Source of the DNA: Ignelater luminosus
Taxonomy: Eukaryota; Arthropoda; Insecta; Coleoptera; Elateridae
Assembly (NCBI GenBank): GCA_011009095.1
Contig: VTPC01003688.1
Location: 31,243-95,242 of the forward strand
DNA length: 64,000 bases
Reading direction: 5' to 3'
The notes under the pieces are model-generated. The model saw only the letters and a list, made by a program, of their open reading frames with translations, made no database searches and was not told where the DNA came from. The translations under genes and the position numbers were made by a program. Positions 23,535 to 35,100 of this stretch are shown piece after piece; within the stretch, counting starts at the first letter, position 1, and each line of letters begins with the position of its first letter.

Positions 23535-24585
23535 ATGTTAGTTTATTTGTTAGTAATAAGCATTACATTTAATTCGTCATTAGCTGCAATATTAAGTGCG
23601 CAAGCACTTCCACCTAAAAACGCCACGTTAACTTACTATTCCGCAGTGCTCTACACAAGAAGTCAAGTTGTAGAATATCAACCAATCAAGGTTTATTGTG
23701 GAGCAGCATTAATATCTTCAAAATGGTTAATAACAAATAAAAATTGCCCCGTTGATTTAACATGGAACGTATTTCTAGGTGTAAGTTTCACTTGACATAA
23801 TATAATTATCTACTACCCACGTTTTCACTAAAGGTTGGTATAATTCCTCGACAAGCTATACATAGAAAGTACAAGTATAGTTTGAGACGGATGATTAATT
23901 CTTTAGAAAGTCTATTAACATTGTTAGAACTAACTAAAGGGGTAGATACTGAAGTAGCAAAACCTGTTAAAATTGAAGATTTCGTTCCTCTCAATGCGGT
24001 ATATATCTTTGTTTTCAAATTAACACGAACTTTACAGTGCTTTATTTTAGACGTGCGTCGTTTTATCGTGGATGACTATTTTTGCTGAATCAGACAAAGC
24101 ACAAAGCAATCCAAATGTAAGAAGACAACTACGGTGTAAATTCGAATATCACATTGCTCGACAATGCTTGTACGAGTAACCAACAAACTGAATATACTCA
24201 AAGATTACGTTGTACTAACTTCTTAATTTATTTTAGGGATATTGCAAAGGAACAGAAAGTGAAATTTAATTCAAGTGGCACAGATATCTGTCTGTTGCAA
24301 AAAAATGAAAGCGACCCCGTATCACTTTGTTCGAGCGATGTTGGCGCGCCATTTATCTGCGATGGTAGTTTGATTGGCAATATTTATTTTTTTCCAAACT
24401 CTGGTTATTGTCCCAAAATTAACAGAAGCAAAGATGTAATATATCCGGTAGCTAGTATTTATCCTGAAATAGATTGGGTTCATTATTTCATTGCCGAGAA
24501 AATCAGTTCGTCTGTTCGTTTATGTTTAGATTTATATTTATCATATATGTGTATAATTATAATAAAGTTTTTAATAAGCCTTTAA
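23535..24585 (+). CDS. Serine protease homologue without catalytic triad (4 exons, 294 aa)
   Basis: Exons 23535-23780, 23834-23998, 24051-24175 and 24237-24585 join in frame (885 nt) with GT..AG borders. A signal peptide (res 1-17) leads into an S1 trypsin fold: YCGAALISSKWLITNKNC (54-71), ATCVVLSWM (137-145), RQCLYEDI, DICLL (195-199), CSSDVGAPFIC (210-220). The catalytic His of TAAHC is Asn70, the Asp of NDIALL is replaced in SLLTLLEL (108-115), and the Ser of GDSGGP is Val214. Structural cysteines are kept, so it is a pseudoprotease, secreted or surface-bound. No activation site before an IVGG-like start is seen. The C-terminus is a hydrophobic stretch that could anchor it. An AATAAA at 24561 falls inside the last codons. 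Clip domains are absent. Role unknown; such homologues often act in immunity, binding or reproduction. Confidence 0.85.
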
Positions 24586-24949
24586 TACTTTTTACCAAAT
24601 GTAATTTAGTTTTGAATTAATAGTAATTAAGAATAATAATTAAGAATTCTAAAATATGATGGAATGCCCGCGCCTAGTTGTAGGCAACCCAACATACTTG
24701 GATGTGATTGTGTCTCTGCTCTCTTCTGTTGTTTTGCTAGGGGCTTTGCGATATCTACAAAACTACGAACAAAACGACCCTATTTTTGGACTGCGCGGAT
24801 CTTATCAGTACAGATCGGAAAAATATGCAAAACGTCCAGTGTATCTTTTGACCCATGCCTTCAAAACATTGGAGTTTCCTGTTTTATTACTTATTATACG
24901 TTAAATATTTCTAGAAAAGAATAAAATTTACAGTGTCAGAATTCTAAAG
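24586..24949. other. Spacer with an unrecognised 82-codon frame
   Basis: At 24656-24904 two overlapping plus-strand frames are open (82 and 86 codons). The first has a hydrophobic segment near residues 15-32 (VIVSLLSSVVLLGALRYL). I recognise neither, and see no splice partner, so I do not call a gene. Confidence 0.35.
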
Positions 24950-27130
24950 TGTTATCTTGCAAGATACAGTAGGCAGTTTGCATATTTTTTCGATCTCTAC
25001 TTATCAGGATCGACCGCTATTCCATTTCTGATATCAGATAACCTTACTGTATTGTTGAGCTTGCCGTTCTGGCAGTCGTAATTGCGCAAGCTCTTCACAG
25101 TTGTTGAGGTGGGCATCAGTCATACTTTCCTGTACGCCACCCAGCACGCATGAAGGAGTGTGTGCAGTCTGAAAAAGGTCACGGCCACGTCTCTGGGAAG
25201 GTCATGAGACAGGCCGCCACTGAGCTCTTTAGTGCTCCTCTTAGCAGTCCTTTTGCTGTGCTGAATTCCAAGGGTACCTGGCCTTGCTGCTTCTCAGGGC
25301 CCTCTTTTGCCGGTCTATCAGCTTCCTCGTTTCACCTTGGATTTACTGTAGGCAGTTGAATTGTTATCTTCCACAGACGTGAGAGCCAGAATAGCTGCGT
25401 GGAAATAAATGAGAAGAACTGCTTTATTTCCACGCTCGAGTTTAAGGCTTTCAAGGGCTAAGAGGACAACCTCTACCTCTCCATCAAAATTCGAGGCCAA
25501 TACCCTTGAAGTTTTTTGCCTGGACTCTTGTGCTTCCATCACCACGAGCATCAAGCGCCAAGCCATCGGTGTACACGTGGATCCACGCTGTGTCAGGATA
25601 TTTTTTAGGAATGGTTCCCAGTGCAATGGTTATTGGCATGGTTGGTGGAGTTTCACTTTTATTTATCGGCTCGAGCAATTCTAACCTCGCCTTAGAGATG
25701 TGGCGCACCAAGAAATTCCTAACTGCATATCCTGGGAAAGGTACGCTTTCTTATATCCAAATTATATGCCTCGCCAAGCTCGGACGGTTTTACAGAGAAG
25801 GATTTCTGTGTTTTCAGTTGTTGAGTTTAGACTTATTATTAGGTCTCTTCTTACCAATAGGGGATCTACACCTGTTTGAAATTCCATCGCGTTAATAGGG
25901 GTAGAGTTGAGACCCCCAATTACCAATCTCAGGGCTTGATTCTGGGTTTTATCTAGCTTCCCCAGAGTTGTCTTGGCAGCTGTACCAATCAGTTCGTTCC
26001 TATACTCTATTACGAGTATTATATACGCGGTGTATACCTGCGTCCAGACGTTTTCAGTGGCTCCCCATTTCGTTACTGCTAGATGATCTACGTGCTATGA
26101 CCACTGCAAGTTAGTGTCAAGCTGAACCTGTAAACAAGTAGCAGATTTTGTCTTACTTAGGGAATTGGACTCGTAGAGTAAAGTTAATCCTCCTTGTTGC
26201 TTCGTAAAATTCCAGTTTTTCTGAGTTGACGACTAGTTTATTTTCATTAACCCAAGATGAAAATTGAGCTAAGGCCTGGTTTATGGTCGTCTAACGCCTT
26301 TGTCTTACTGCTGGTTACTTAAATGACTAAATCATTTGCATAAAGTAGAGCTTGGGTACTACTACTCTGGACTGCAGCAAAACATCGTTGTTCATTAGAT
26401 TAAGGAGAACAGACAGATCCTTGAGGTAGTCCTTGCCTAGTCTGCCTGTACAGAGAGAGGGCTTCACCATACTTTACGCGTTTATACCTTTGTGAGAGAG
26501 AGGAGATAGCTCTGTACATGTTTCCTTTAAGATAGATGCGTAGGGTTCTAGTTTACTAAGTAGTTTTTTCCTCCATATCCGATCAAAGGCAGACCTAAAA
26601 TCGACGAATACAGCCAGGGTGCTCTGCTTGCGGTGAAAACCGTCCTTAGTCTCTTAAGTTAGCCTGACAACTTGTTCTATTATCTGTGTCCATGCCTTCT
26701 AAAACCTGATTACCTGTTTGATATTAGCTTGTCCCTCGCAATTACTACTTGTAGCCTGCGCAGCAACATTCTCTCATATACTTTGGAGAATACGCTCGTT
26801 AGTGATGGGCCGAAAACTTGTGAAGGTGTTTGGTTTCTTGCTTTTCTTGGGAAAAGGGATAACTTCTGCCTTACGTTATTCGCATGCATTGTGCGACCTC
26901 CAAATAAAGTTTATGAAGTCCAAAACAGATGCTTCAGAAACTCAGGAACCCGGGCTTTTTCTTCCTTTTAGGGCCAGAAGAACTTTGCTATTTAGGACAA
27001 GAATCTGTCACGGTCACTTCGTTCAGTTTTCTACCATCAAAACACGTGCTGTACCTTTTTTGATACCGACAAAACCGGAAAAGACCAAGAACAGTTTGCC
27101 TTCTCAAATATTGTTTAATTTAAGTAACCT
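24950..27130 (-). pseudogene. Decayed LINE with reverse transcriptase and C-terminal RNase H
   Basis: Minus-strand pieces in order: FRSAFDRIWRKKLLSKL (about 26600), TRQGLPQGS (about 26425), LLYANDLVI (about 26340; the canonical box is Y-x-D-D, here Y-A-N-D), KTQNQALRLVIGG (about 25945), then an RNase H domain (HVYTDGLALDARGDG about 25575; SNFDGEVEVVLLALE about 25470). The RNase H places it among RNase-H-bearing LINE clades (I/Loa-like). Frameshifts and stops are frequent, so this is an old copy. Distinct from the Jockey-like copies that follow. Confidence 0.7.
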
Positions 27131-27274
27131 GTCAATTTGGTAGGTTCATGTATGAAGTTTGGATTATCTGGTGTCTCTAGGATGTCCTAGAGATCTAAGG
27201 CTTGAGCGAAGAAAATGGCAGGGGGATGTGTAAACTTTTTCTTAGGTTTTCTAAAAATGGAATCAGTGGGCATT

Positions 27275-28720
27275 TTCAAGATGTTCAGAGCGGGGCGGGG
27301 GTTCGATTCTGGTCAACAGTTTTCTTCACGAACCCGCCACGTAAGGAATCAAGTCTGGCGTCTATCGGAGGTTTTTTGGATAGCTCGCCAACCCCCCTGG
27401 AGGGGTGAAAGCGGTCCAGTCGAAGTAACCCTCGACACACGGCCTTCTCCTTCCGGCCTAGCGATTTCACGAGCCTGGATGTGCCAGCATCGAAGCAAAT
27501 AAAGCAAAAACAATTTTGTAGATGTGAATAAGAGTGCCCTTGTAGCATTCGCGGACGCTGCCCCGCAAAAACAAAACCTCACAATTTTGTTGTTGTTAGC
27601 AACTGTTCAGCAAGTTCGGGCGTCTGAAGAGAATAACCTTGATCTTATTGAGGTTCTGCCTGATCTTCAAGCGCTAAATCCAGATCTCTCAACGCACGAG
27701 GTCGCACGACAAATTTTTCGAAGCAGCAGCAGAGGAGGGTAATGTTACCCAAAGCTCGGTACCATTAGCTAATTGTGCGAGAGCGAGGAATTTGTCTTGA
27801 GGTATGAAATGTTGTGACAACGGAAGATAAACAGAAGCGGGGATAGAATGGATTCTTGCGAAACGCCAGCCCACGAAGTGAGACACGGGAAAGTTGTCGA
27901 CCATCTCGTACCCGGTGACGGCGGCTGCGAATAAGGAAGCTGCCTATGATGCGCACGAATTGAGAAGGGATTCTGGCGGCGAAGAGTTTTTGGAGAAGCT
28001 CCTCGTGCCAAACCCTGTCAAATGTACGCTCTATGTCCAAAAAGGTAGCAGGCATGCACTTTCTGGTGCCTGTTTAGAGTTTTATAAGTGAAGACTCGAT
28101 GGACAGGGTGGAGCGGAAGCCGTATTGGATCAGGGGAAGAATGACGATTGCTCTCGAATACCTTGTCTAAGACGTCGAGCAGTACGGTGGGGCAACAGAA
28201 AGAGGGATCGTTGTGATTTTGTTAGGCCTGAGGATCCTGAACGTGCGGGCGGGTTTCCACGAGGACGGGAAGTAGCCGCAGCAAAGGCAGCTGTCGAAGA
28301 TGGTGGTGAGGAGCTTTAAGGCTTCGGGTGGTCAGAGAATCCTGGCCGGGAGCGGAGTTCTTGGTTGTCGCTCCGATGGGACAAGAAATATTTGGGGGTG
28401 GTGGCTCCGGAGGAACTCTGGCCAGGGTCTTTATTCGAGGGTTATCGTGTTGGAGGTGGTTCTGGTCGAAGCAGGGCTGTCTGGAGGCTGATGGATTTTC
28501 TCGAGCAGATTGGCAAAGACTTCTGTTTTTTCCTGTGGTTCCGTGACTTCGCTTCGCTTCCTGCAGCCTGTCATGGCTCGAAGCTTGTTCGAAAACAGAC
28601 TTTCCTGTCTGGTCTCGGCCTCTCGGCGCCTTCCGAGTTAGAAGAATTGGAGATAAACGGAAAAACATCCCCTGCTTAGCAGCAGCAGCAAACAAAGAAT
28701 GTGTTTGCATCTTGTTTTCA
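27275..28720 (-). pseudogene. Decayed Jockey-like LINE, older relative of the copy at 29.6-31.1 kb
   Basis: Minus frames match the intact neighbour piece by piece: ATFLDIERTFDRVWHEELL (about 28050), then RRHRVRDG, and at the C-terminal end EGRVSRVTSTGPL / LLRLDRFHPSRGVGEL and PPIDARLDSLRGGFVKKTV (about 27300-27440). The YxDD region is broken. The 5' part (28222-28710) has NSAPGQDSLTTRSL, as in the neighbour. Multiple frameshifts indicate a dead, older insertion. Confidence 0.75.
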
Positions 28721-28804
28721 TTAAGTAGGTCCTCATCGTAGGAAAAAGGAAAAAAAGTTTCCTTAAATAATTTCTCTGAAGAATTGCAATCAATAACTGT
28801 ATGT

Positions 28805-28936
28805 TAAATAGACCGAGACCAGGCAAAGATAATACTTACACAAACTGTCAAAAAGCTGTTGTAGGTCAACGTGTCCAGCTTTACACAACTCATCCATCCG
28901 TTCCAGGAATTGAACAACATTAAGGCCATCGCGAAT
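28805..28936 (-). pseudogene. Possible Gypsy gag fragment
   Basis: One minus frame reads IRDGLNVVQFLERMDELCKA followed by GHVDLQQLFDS. This resembles the FLExVEEL..A..vs..ELF segment of Ty3/Gypsy gag proteins. It is short, bounded by stops, and the assignment is tentative. Confidence 0.3.
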
Positions 28937-29110
28937 TTAAGGTTGCAGTTCAACACGGGTACAGTAACGGGATTAGACATTAGATAAGAGAGAAGATTTT
29001 TAAATTTCATCTAACTTGAGCAAATAGGTACCTAACCCTCTAGGAAGCTAAGTAAAGAATTTGTGGTTTTACTTTAGTCGTGATTTTGTGACTTTAAAAT
29101 TGGGATCCTC

Positions 29111-29130
29111 AAGTCAAGTCAAGTCAAGTC
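29111..29130 (-). repeat. (GACTT)4 at the LINE 3' end
   Basis: Four perfect AAGTC units on the plus strand sit where the 3' tail of the minus-strand LINE is expected. Confidence 0.7.
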
Positions 29131-29253
29131 AATCGTTAAATTCCCGCCGAAGGCGGGAGGCCGTTTTAAGCTCCTCGTGGAGCTTCTTCAGCCTGATGAA
29201 GAGAGGAATTTTGTGGCGTCAGCGACTTAGAGAACGGTTCGGTTCGCGCTCAT

Positions 29254-29255
<2 letters not shown>

Positions 29256-29294
<39 letters not shown>
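29256..29294. repeat. (TG)n microsatellite
   Basis: A perfect TG dinucleotide run of about 39 bases inside the 3' region of the LINE. It generates several spurious Val/Cys- or Thr/His-repeat frames. Confidence 0.95.
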
Positions 29295-29296
<2 letters not shown>

Positions 29297-29607
29297 ATTG
29301 TGTGGCTGCGGTAGTTGTGTGTAGCGGCAGCAGCAGTTTGGTGTTGTGGGGTGGTGGTGCAGCGGCGGTTCCTCGGTGTGGCAACATCGGAGGAGAAGGG
29401 GTGGTGACGCGGCGCGTTAGTTCGGTGTTGGTGGTGGGTCCGTGGAAATTTCTGTTCCGGCATTTGCCTTGACCACTAGGGAAAACCACGGAAAAACCCT
29501 AGTGAGAACAGTCGGCCCGGGGATGTCCCGGACTTCCCGAATGCAACGTGGCGCCAGGACGCTGCCTACTTTGCTCGGTAGTTTCGCGGAGGACTGTGGT
29601 TGGGAAC

Positions 29608-31092
29608 TTATCTATAGATAAGTGGGGTGTCAAGAAGTATGTCCATCAACTCGGGGGAGAGGTTCTCGGCACGTCTCATCATGATGGAAGGCGGGTGTTT
29701 GAGTTTTCTTTTGGGTCTTCTGCGAGCGGCCGGAGCCCGGGTTCTTAGGATGTCGAGAACGTGCTCTCTGTTTTGTTCGACCGCCCTGCTCACATATCGA
29801 CCCCTCATGAATTCGAGGCGCGCATCTACAGGAGGAATACCCGCCCTGTCGCAGACTTCCTCCGAAGGGAAGAAGCGCTCCAGCCGGAAAATCCTCCTGC
29901 AGATGGCCCTCTCTTTCTGTCGGAGTCTTCTGATCGCATATGGCGGTGTGGAGCCGAAGACTGTGAATCGGTAGTCGATCACGGGTCTTATGAAAGTTTT
30001 GTATGTGTGAAGTAGCGTCCTAGGGTGGCAGCCTGGAATGCCGCCGCAGAGTCTAGAGAGCAAGCCGCTGCGCCGCTGGACAACGTTCAGGCAGTGCTTC
30101 AGCTCGTCGCTCCATTTCAGCGTGGGGGTGAAAGTGATGCCAAGGTATTTGATAGATGGCGAAAGTTGGAGGCGCGAGCCCCACAGTTCCAGGCGGACGT
30201 CGTCGGGATCGAATCTGGCCGTGTGGTTGTAGTCGCGGTGGCGGAATAAGATGAGGTTGGTTTTCTGGGGGTTTGGTCTGACTCTCCACTTCCGGAACCA
30301 AGTCTCCAGGCGTCCTAGTTCGTACGCCAGGATTCTGGATCCTTCGGCGGAGCTTCGAGACGTCACCCAAAGAGCTGTGTCGTCCGCGAATTGCGAGAGG
30401 CGGACCTCCGGCTCTTCGGGGCGAGGGATGTCGTGGCAGAAGAAGATGAATAGAAGAGGAGAAAGGATGGACCCCTGAGGGACGCCGGCTCGCGGCGTGT
30501 ACACCCTGGACTTAGCCTGGTGCACTCGCACGCGGTGTTGGCGGGCGGACAGGAAACTGCTGATTAACCTGACGAAGCAGGCGGGGATTTCGGCGGCTCG
30601 GAGCTTAAGGAGAAGCCCCTCGTGCCAGACCTTGTCGAAGGCCCTCTCGATGTCGAGGAATGTGGCCGTTACGCACCGTCTCGAGTTGAAGGCCACCGAG
30701 ACGTCGGTGTGTAGGCGGAGAATGGGATCCGTTGTGGATCTGCCAGGACGGAATCCTGTTTGATGCTCTGGGAGGAGGTCGTGGGCGTCTAGGTGTGCTC
30801 GGAGTCTATTTGTCAATATCCTCTCGAACACTTTACCTAGAACATTGAGAAGGGAAATGGGTCGATAAGATGATGGGTTGGTGGGAGGCTTTCCTGCCTC
30901 TTTCCAGGCGGTCGGGAAGTAGCCGCATCGGAGGCAACAGTTGAATATGAGGGTGAGTAAAACGGTGGCTGAGGGAGGTAGGTGTCTCAAGGCTCTTCTC
31001 GTGAGAGAGTCGTTTCCCGGAGCGGAATTCTTGCCAGAAGCAAGCGCCTCGGCTGTTTCCTCTTCGAGGATGGGATCCTCATTCCACGACAT
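29608..31092 (-). CDS. Jockey-like LINE reverse transcriptase, 494 codons without interruption
   Basis: The frame includes the RT motifs in order: NSAPGNDSLT, KEAGKPPTNPSSYRPISLLN, LLPEHQTGFRPGRSTTDPIL, TATFLDIERAFDKVW, AGVPQGSILSPLLF, LSQFADDTALWVT (catalytic FADD), PQKTNLILF and SIKYLGITF, then a C-terminal helical region with a basic tail (RRRPKRKLKH). RT acidic residues are intact. There is no RNase H and no endonuclease; the frame opens at an ATG right at the truncation point, so this is most likely a dead-on-arrival fragment. It was probably the youngest LINE insertion here. Confidence 0.88.
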   Translation of the reverse strand: MSWNEDPILEEETAEALASGKNSAPGNDSLTRRALRHLPPSATVLLTLIFNCCLRCGYFPTAWKEAGKPPTNPSSYRPISLLNVLGKVFERILTNRLRAHLDAHDLLPEHQTGFRPGRSTTDPILRLHTDVSVAFNSRRCVTATFLDIERAFDKVWHEGLLLKLRAAEIPACFVRLISSFLSARQHRVRVHQAKSRVYTPRAGVPQGSILSPLLFIFFCHDIPRPEEPEVRLSQFADDTALWVTSRSSAEGSRILAYELGRLETWFRKWRVRPNPQKTNLILFRHRDYNHTARFDPDDVRLELWGSRLQLSPSIKYLGITFTPTLKWSDELKHCLNVVQRRSGLLSRLCGGIPGCHPRTLLHTYKTFIRPVIDYRFTVFGSTPPYAIRRLRQKERAICRRIFRLERFFPSEEVCDRAGIPPVDARLEFMRGRYVSRAVEQNREHVLDILRTRAPAARRRPKRKLKHPPSIMMRRAENLSPELMDILLDTPLIYR

Positions 31093-31229
31093 TATTGGTC
31101 AACTGAATTCTTACCATCTCAATGGGAAAACATTACTTTCAACGGTCAAAAATATTTAGGAAATATGAGTCGTAATGGCTCACGCTACATTTTTAAATTT
31201 TAATGTAAGAAAAAACAGCTTTGATAAGT

Positions 31230-31960
31230 TATAACACGCCTGATGCTGTTTCGATTAAATATGGTTTGATGAAGCATAGTAAACACGGTGAACAAGAGTG
31301 GCAGAATCGGCCAGAATGATGTTGTTAATCCTCCGAATGAAAGCGCTGTTGTTGTCTCGACTCCTTTTAAATGGTACTTCATGGATTTTACACTGAATTC
31401 GTATATTCTTCCAAAATTTGGAGCGTTTGGGAGGATGTAGTGCCATTGTGTTTCTATAGTTGTTAATTGTTGTAAAAACTTGGATAGTACTTTGTTGGAG
31501 GTTTAATCTATCCCAGGGTAATCACGGAGTTCATCCAAGCATACACGGGCTCAGCATAAAGTTCTAAAGCTGATGCGGCGCTCTTCAGCTGTTCTGACGC
31601 GCAAAGCTCTAGACTTGCTTTTGCTGGTGCGACTTTTTCATGTTGTATCCATTGTAGGATTTCAATGTTTGATAAGAGCTGGAGTTGTAGTATGGAAGTA
31701 TGAGATTGTTCTCAACTGGCTTCTTAGACAATGCGTGAATAATTTTCGTTAAGGCCAATAGTTATGTATAGCATAAAGTTACTGTTGCCATGCTTCTTGG
31801 TAGGGCCAGTAGTGGTGTAGTGGAGCTGCTAGGTGCCATCTGTCTTCTTTGCTCGAATTAATACTGTAGACAATAATCCATTTGGATGCGATGTTTCTGT
31901 CCACTTGTGAGGATGAGCTTTCTCTTGGACGACTTGCTTGCTGCTTGGGTTGATGTGCTG
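31230..31960 (-). pseudogene. BEL/Pao pol debris with internal deletions
   Basis: Minus frames give, in order, GLLSTVLIRAKKTDGTW (protease start, about 31880), KASLELCASEQL and AEPVYAWMNSVITLG (RNase H, about 31520-31610), then APNFGRIYEFSVKSMKYHL (integrase, about 31375-31420). These are hallmarks of BEL/Pao polyproteins, but the distances are far too short, so large internal parts (most of RT and the integrase start) are deleted. It ends 110 bases before the 3' end of the receptor gene. Confidence 0.65.
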
Positions 31961-32120
31961 CCGACTATTTCGATTTTTTCTATTTTTTAATCGGCCATTC
32001 TAAGTTCTAATTAAATAATTGAGAAATTAAGCTATTACTGAAGAAACCATACAAACAACATGTAAACAAAACTTAAAAATTTTTATTAAATAACTAGCAA
32101 TAAAACATTACACGTTATGC

Positions 32121-35100
32121 TTACGTTAAGTCATCTACACTATCAATAAATCTTAAATTCTTTAAAAAACTATTGTAATTACTTTGACTAGCGTTTGTTG
32201 AATTTGTAACATCATTAATATTAAAAACATTCATGGAAGGTCCATCTCCTGTACCGTTACTTGTCGGTGTCTCTTTATCTTTAAAAGCTATATTCTCTGT
32301 ACTGTCCGCACGTTTCAGATTTGTCAGAAATTCACTATGGTTATCATGATTGCCACTTGTGCCATTTTCTTTAAATACTTTCAATGGTCTTCCTTCTGGA
32401 TCATTACTTCTTGCTAATTCTCGTTTGGGTTTACATATTTTATCCTTCACAGGTCTATGCAAGACAAATATGATAAAGATAATTAAACCTTGTAAGGAAC
32501 TGATTATGTCAAACGCTATCCAAACACCACCATCGCTTTTTGTTAGAAAAGAGACTATTTCCATCAACCAACATAATGTCATTACGGTCAGCAAGAAAGT
32601 GCAAGAACGGAACCTGAAATGACAATTAAGATTTGCGTTGGTTTTAACTACAGTAATAAAAACTTACATTGGTTTGAGCTCATGCCTTAATGCAAGCCAG
32701 GAAATATCCAGTTTTCTGAGCCTTTGGAATCGTACCAAATTCCATTTCATTAATGCTGCGAGAACGATGTTGAAAAAGATAGCAATTCCGATTGGGATAT
32801 AGAAATAAAGCATAGAACCTTCTTTCTCTGAAAAAGTTAAAATTATTATCTAAACAGTTGAGCTACATAATATTTTTATATTATTACGATCAAACCAGCA
32901 ACTGTTTCTTCCGAAATGTGGTTTCATAAATGTATTTGGTAAATCTGGTATTTGATCAACAATTATAGAAATGATTAAAGTTAGTAATGGAACGGCAATG
33001 CCTATTACAGAGTATATGATCAAACGTCGTCTATCTTTAGAATAAGCTTCGCAGTTGTGTTTCCTAAAAAGAGAAACAACATTATAAACTGTTTTTATTG
33101 TAAATGTCGCATCCGAGAAGAAAGAAAAGCAGCTTACCTGATTTTATAATACGTTTCCCAACTAACCATCGTTAACCAAGTAAATGAAGAAACCAGGAAG
33201 AACTGGATAGTAAAACCTTTAAAAAACAATCTTGACATTTTGTATTTAGTTATGCTAAAACGCATCTTACCTACTAAATTACAAACTTTTTCATTGTCTA
33301 TTCCGTAGAATTGGGCTGACGCCAAGCATATAAATCCTGCAGCCATTGATAACGAATAAGCTACTATGCATTTACCTCGTGCGTCTCGCACTTCTTTAAT
33401 TAAGAGAAAGACTAGTGCGGTTATTACTAAAAATATAGCTGATATTGAAATACCTAGAAGAATTATGACTATTATATTATAGATCAACAAACTGGTTTTA
33501 ACAAGCTTTTAATATAAAACATTCAAATATAATTGCATTTTAAAATGCATATTTTGCTTGAGTTATTTATGCATATTGTTACTCTACTTGTAGAATACGG
33601 GTAGCAAAGTATAATCGTGCAATAAGAAGCAAACGATAATATCAAGCAACATAAAAAAGAAAAAATACATACAAACAAATCAGACAGTTTCAAACCAAAA
33701 AGAAACCCAGTCGTGCTAAAACCAGCTAATACTATTATTATTATTATTATTAATGCAAAAACAAACAAACCACATATACCATAACTAAAAGTATAATTAG
33801 AATTTTATTATAAAATTGTAAAATATAATGCAAAAAAGTAAGAAATAACATTAACAGACTTGTACACAAATACATAATATTAATAAGCAAAAGTAACTAC
33901 AATTATTATAGTATATTACACTATAGAAGTATTTACATTTATAAACAATAAAATAAATAAACAAGTAATACTCCTATATTATAATTTACTACATTACAGA
34001 AAAATTAAATAATCAATATCTTAATCTAATTATAATTCAAATGCATGATAAGACCTCCAAGCCAGTGCAATACCTAAAAATAATTAAAACTCACTTCAGT
34101 TGCATAAACTAAAACGGTAAGTGGTTAGTAGTTTTTCAATAAAATAGAATTAAACCAACACTGAAACGACTTAGTTTTAAGAATTCTTAAAGCAAATTAT
34201 TTTTACATTCTTAAAATTATGCCAGACAATACAGAGTGCTTCAATAAAAAGCAAATAGTTACACTGTAGCATGCAAAATGTAACATATGCATTGAAAGTA
34301 AATGAAAACACACGTAACGTATGTGCTAAAATTATTGCCTTCTAAACCTTTTGCGTTTGACAATAATTCTTAAATATTCGCAAGATCCGTAAGTGTCTAT
34401 CATGGAGAAAAGAACAAAAAATAAAACAGAAACTACAAATTATTTAGATTTTTTGTTAAGGATCGCGTTACCTGCATCTACATATCCAAGGTAATAAATT
34501 AAACGAAACATGAATAAAAGTTGAATTTTGATTTTGTTTCCTTGGATACCAAGTAAATATATTGCGCAATATTACGCCATATTGTATTTTTCCACGTTCA
34601 TTGTGTTTTCTTGCTATGGGATTGTCCGCGATCAGTGGTAAGTACATTTTAAAACATATTCCATCACATCTTATGACTGCAAAGCCCTACAAGTGTATGT
34701 GCTAGTTGGTTTTAGTTGTGCAGTGAGTTTATAGAAATTTAACTTGCGGTTGTATTCTGTATACTGTATACGCTCAAAAAGTGTTTAAGTTTGTATTTTC
34801 AAAACCAGTTGATTCAACTAATTTTGGTATTATTGTACTTCTAGTTTTCTACAATGATGTCTACGGGGGGTTTATAGGTGCTTTTTGCCAATAAAAGCAT
34901 GTTCAGAATATGATTCCCTTGAAGGTAAAATAACAACGTTGCAGATCATAAATGTTTAAAATAAATTTCAATTTTAGACAATGAAAACGATGCGAACAGC
35001 AAAGTTTCTTCAATTCTTGATAACGATCGACAGCAAATAGTTGATGAAGTTACGGATGTGACAGACTCGTCTGTTTTTGGCGGTGAGTTAAATAATTAAC

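Larger units (their letters stand above)
29100..31092 (-). mobile_element. 5'-truncated Jockey-like LINE with GC-rich 3' region
   Basis: The coding part (31092-29608) is followed on the minus strand by about 500 bases of GC-rich 3' sequence with a GT microsatellite. It ends at about 29110 in four copies of a pentamer (AAGTC on plus, GACTT on minus) in place of a poly-A tail. No endonuclease precedes the RT, so the 5' part is missing. Composition (GC-rich) contrasts sharply with the AT-rich host sequence. Target duplications were not found. Confidence 0.75.

Noticed and set aside
24656..24924. 82- and 86-codon overlapping frames
   Set aside because: Two frames open at once, no recognisable domain, no neighbouring exons.
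29227..29489. Overlapping frames with Val/Cys or Thr/His repeats
   Set aside because: Produced by the TG microsatellite at 29256-29294 on both strands.
29608..31159. Plus-strand frames of 70-115 codons
   Set aside because: Shadows of the LINE reverse transcriptase on the minus strand in GC-rich sequence.
33457..33505. Receptor exon 6 starting upstream at the AG near 33496
   Set aside because: Phase does not match exon 5; the acceptor at 33454 joins the two halves of helix 1 in frame.
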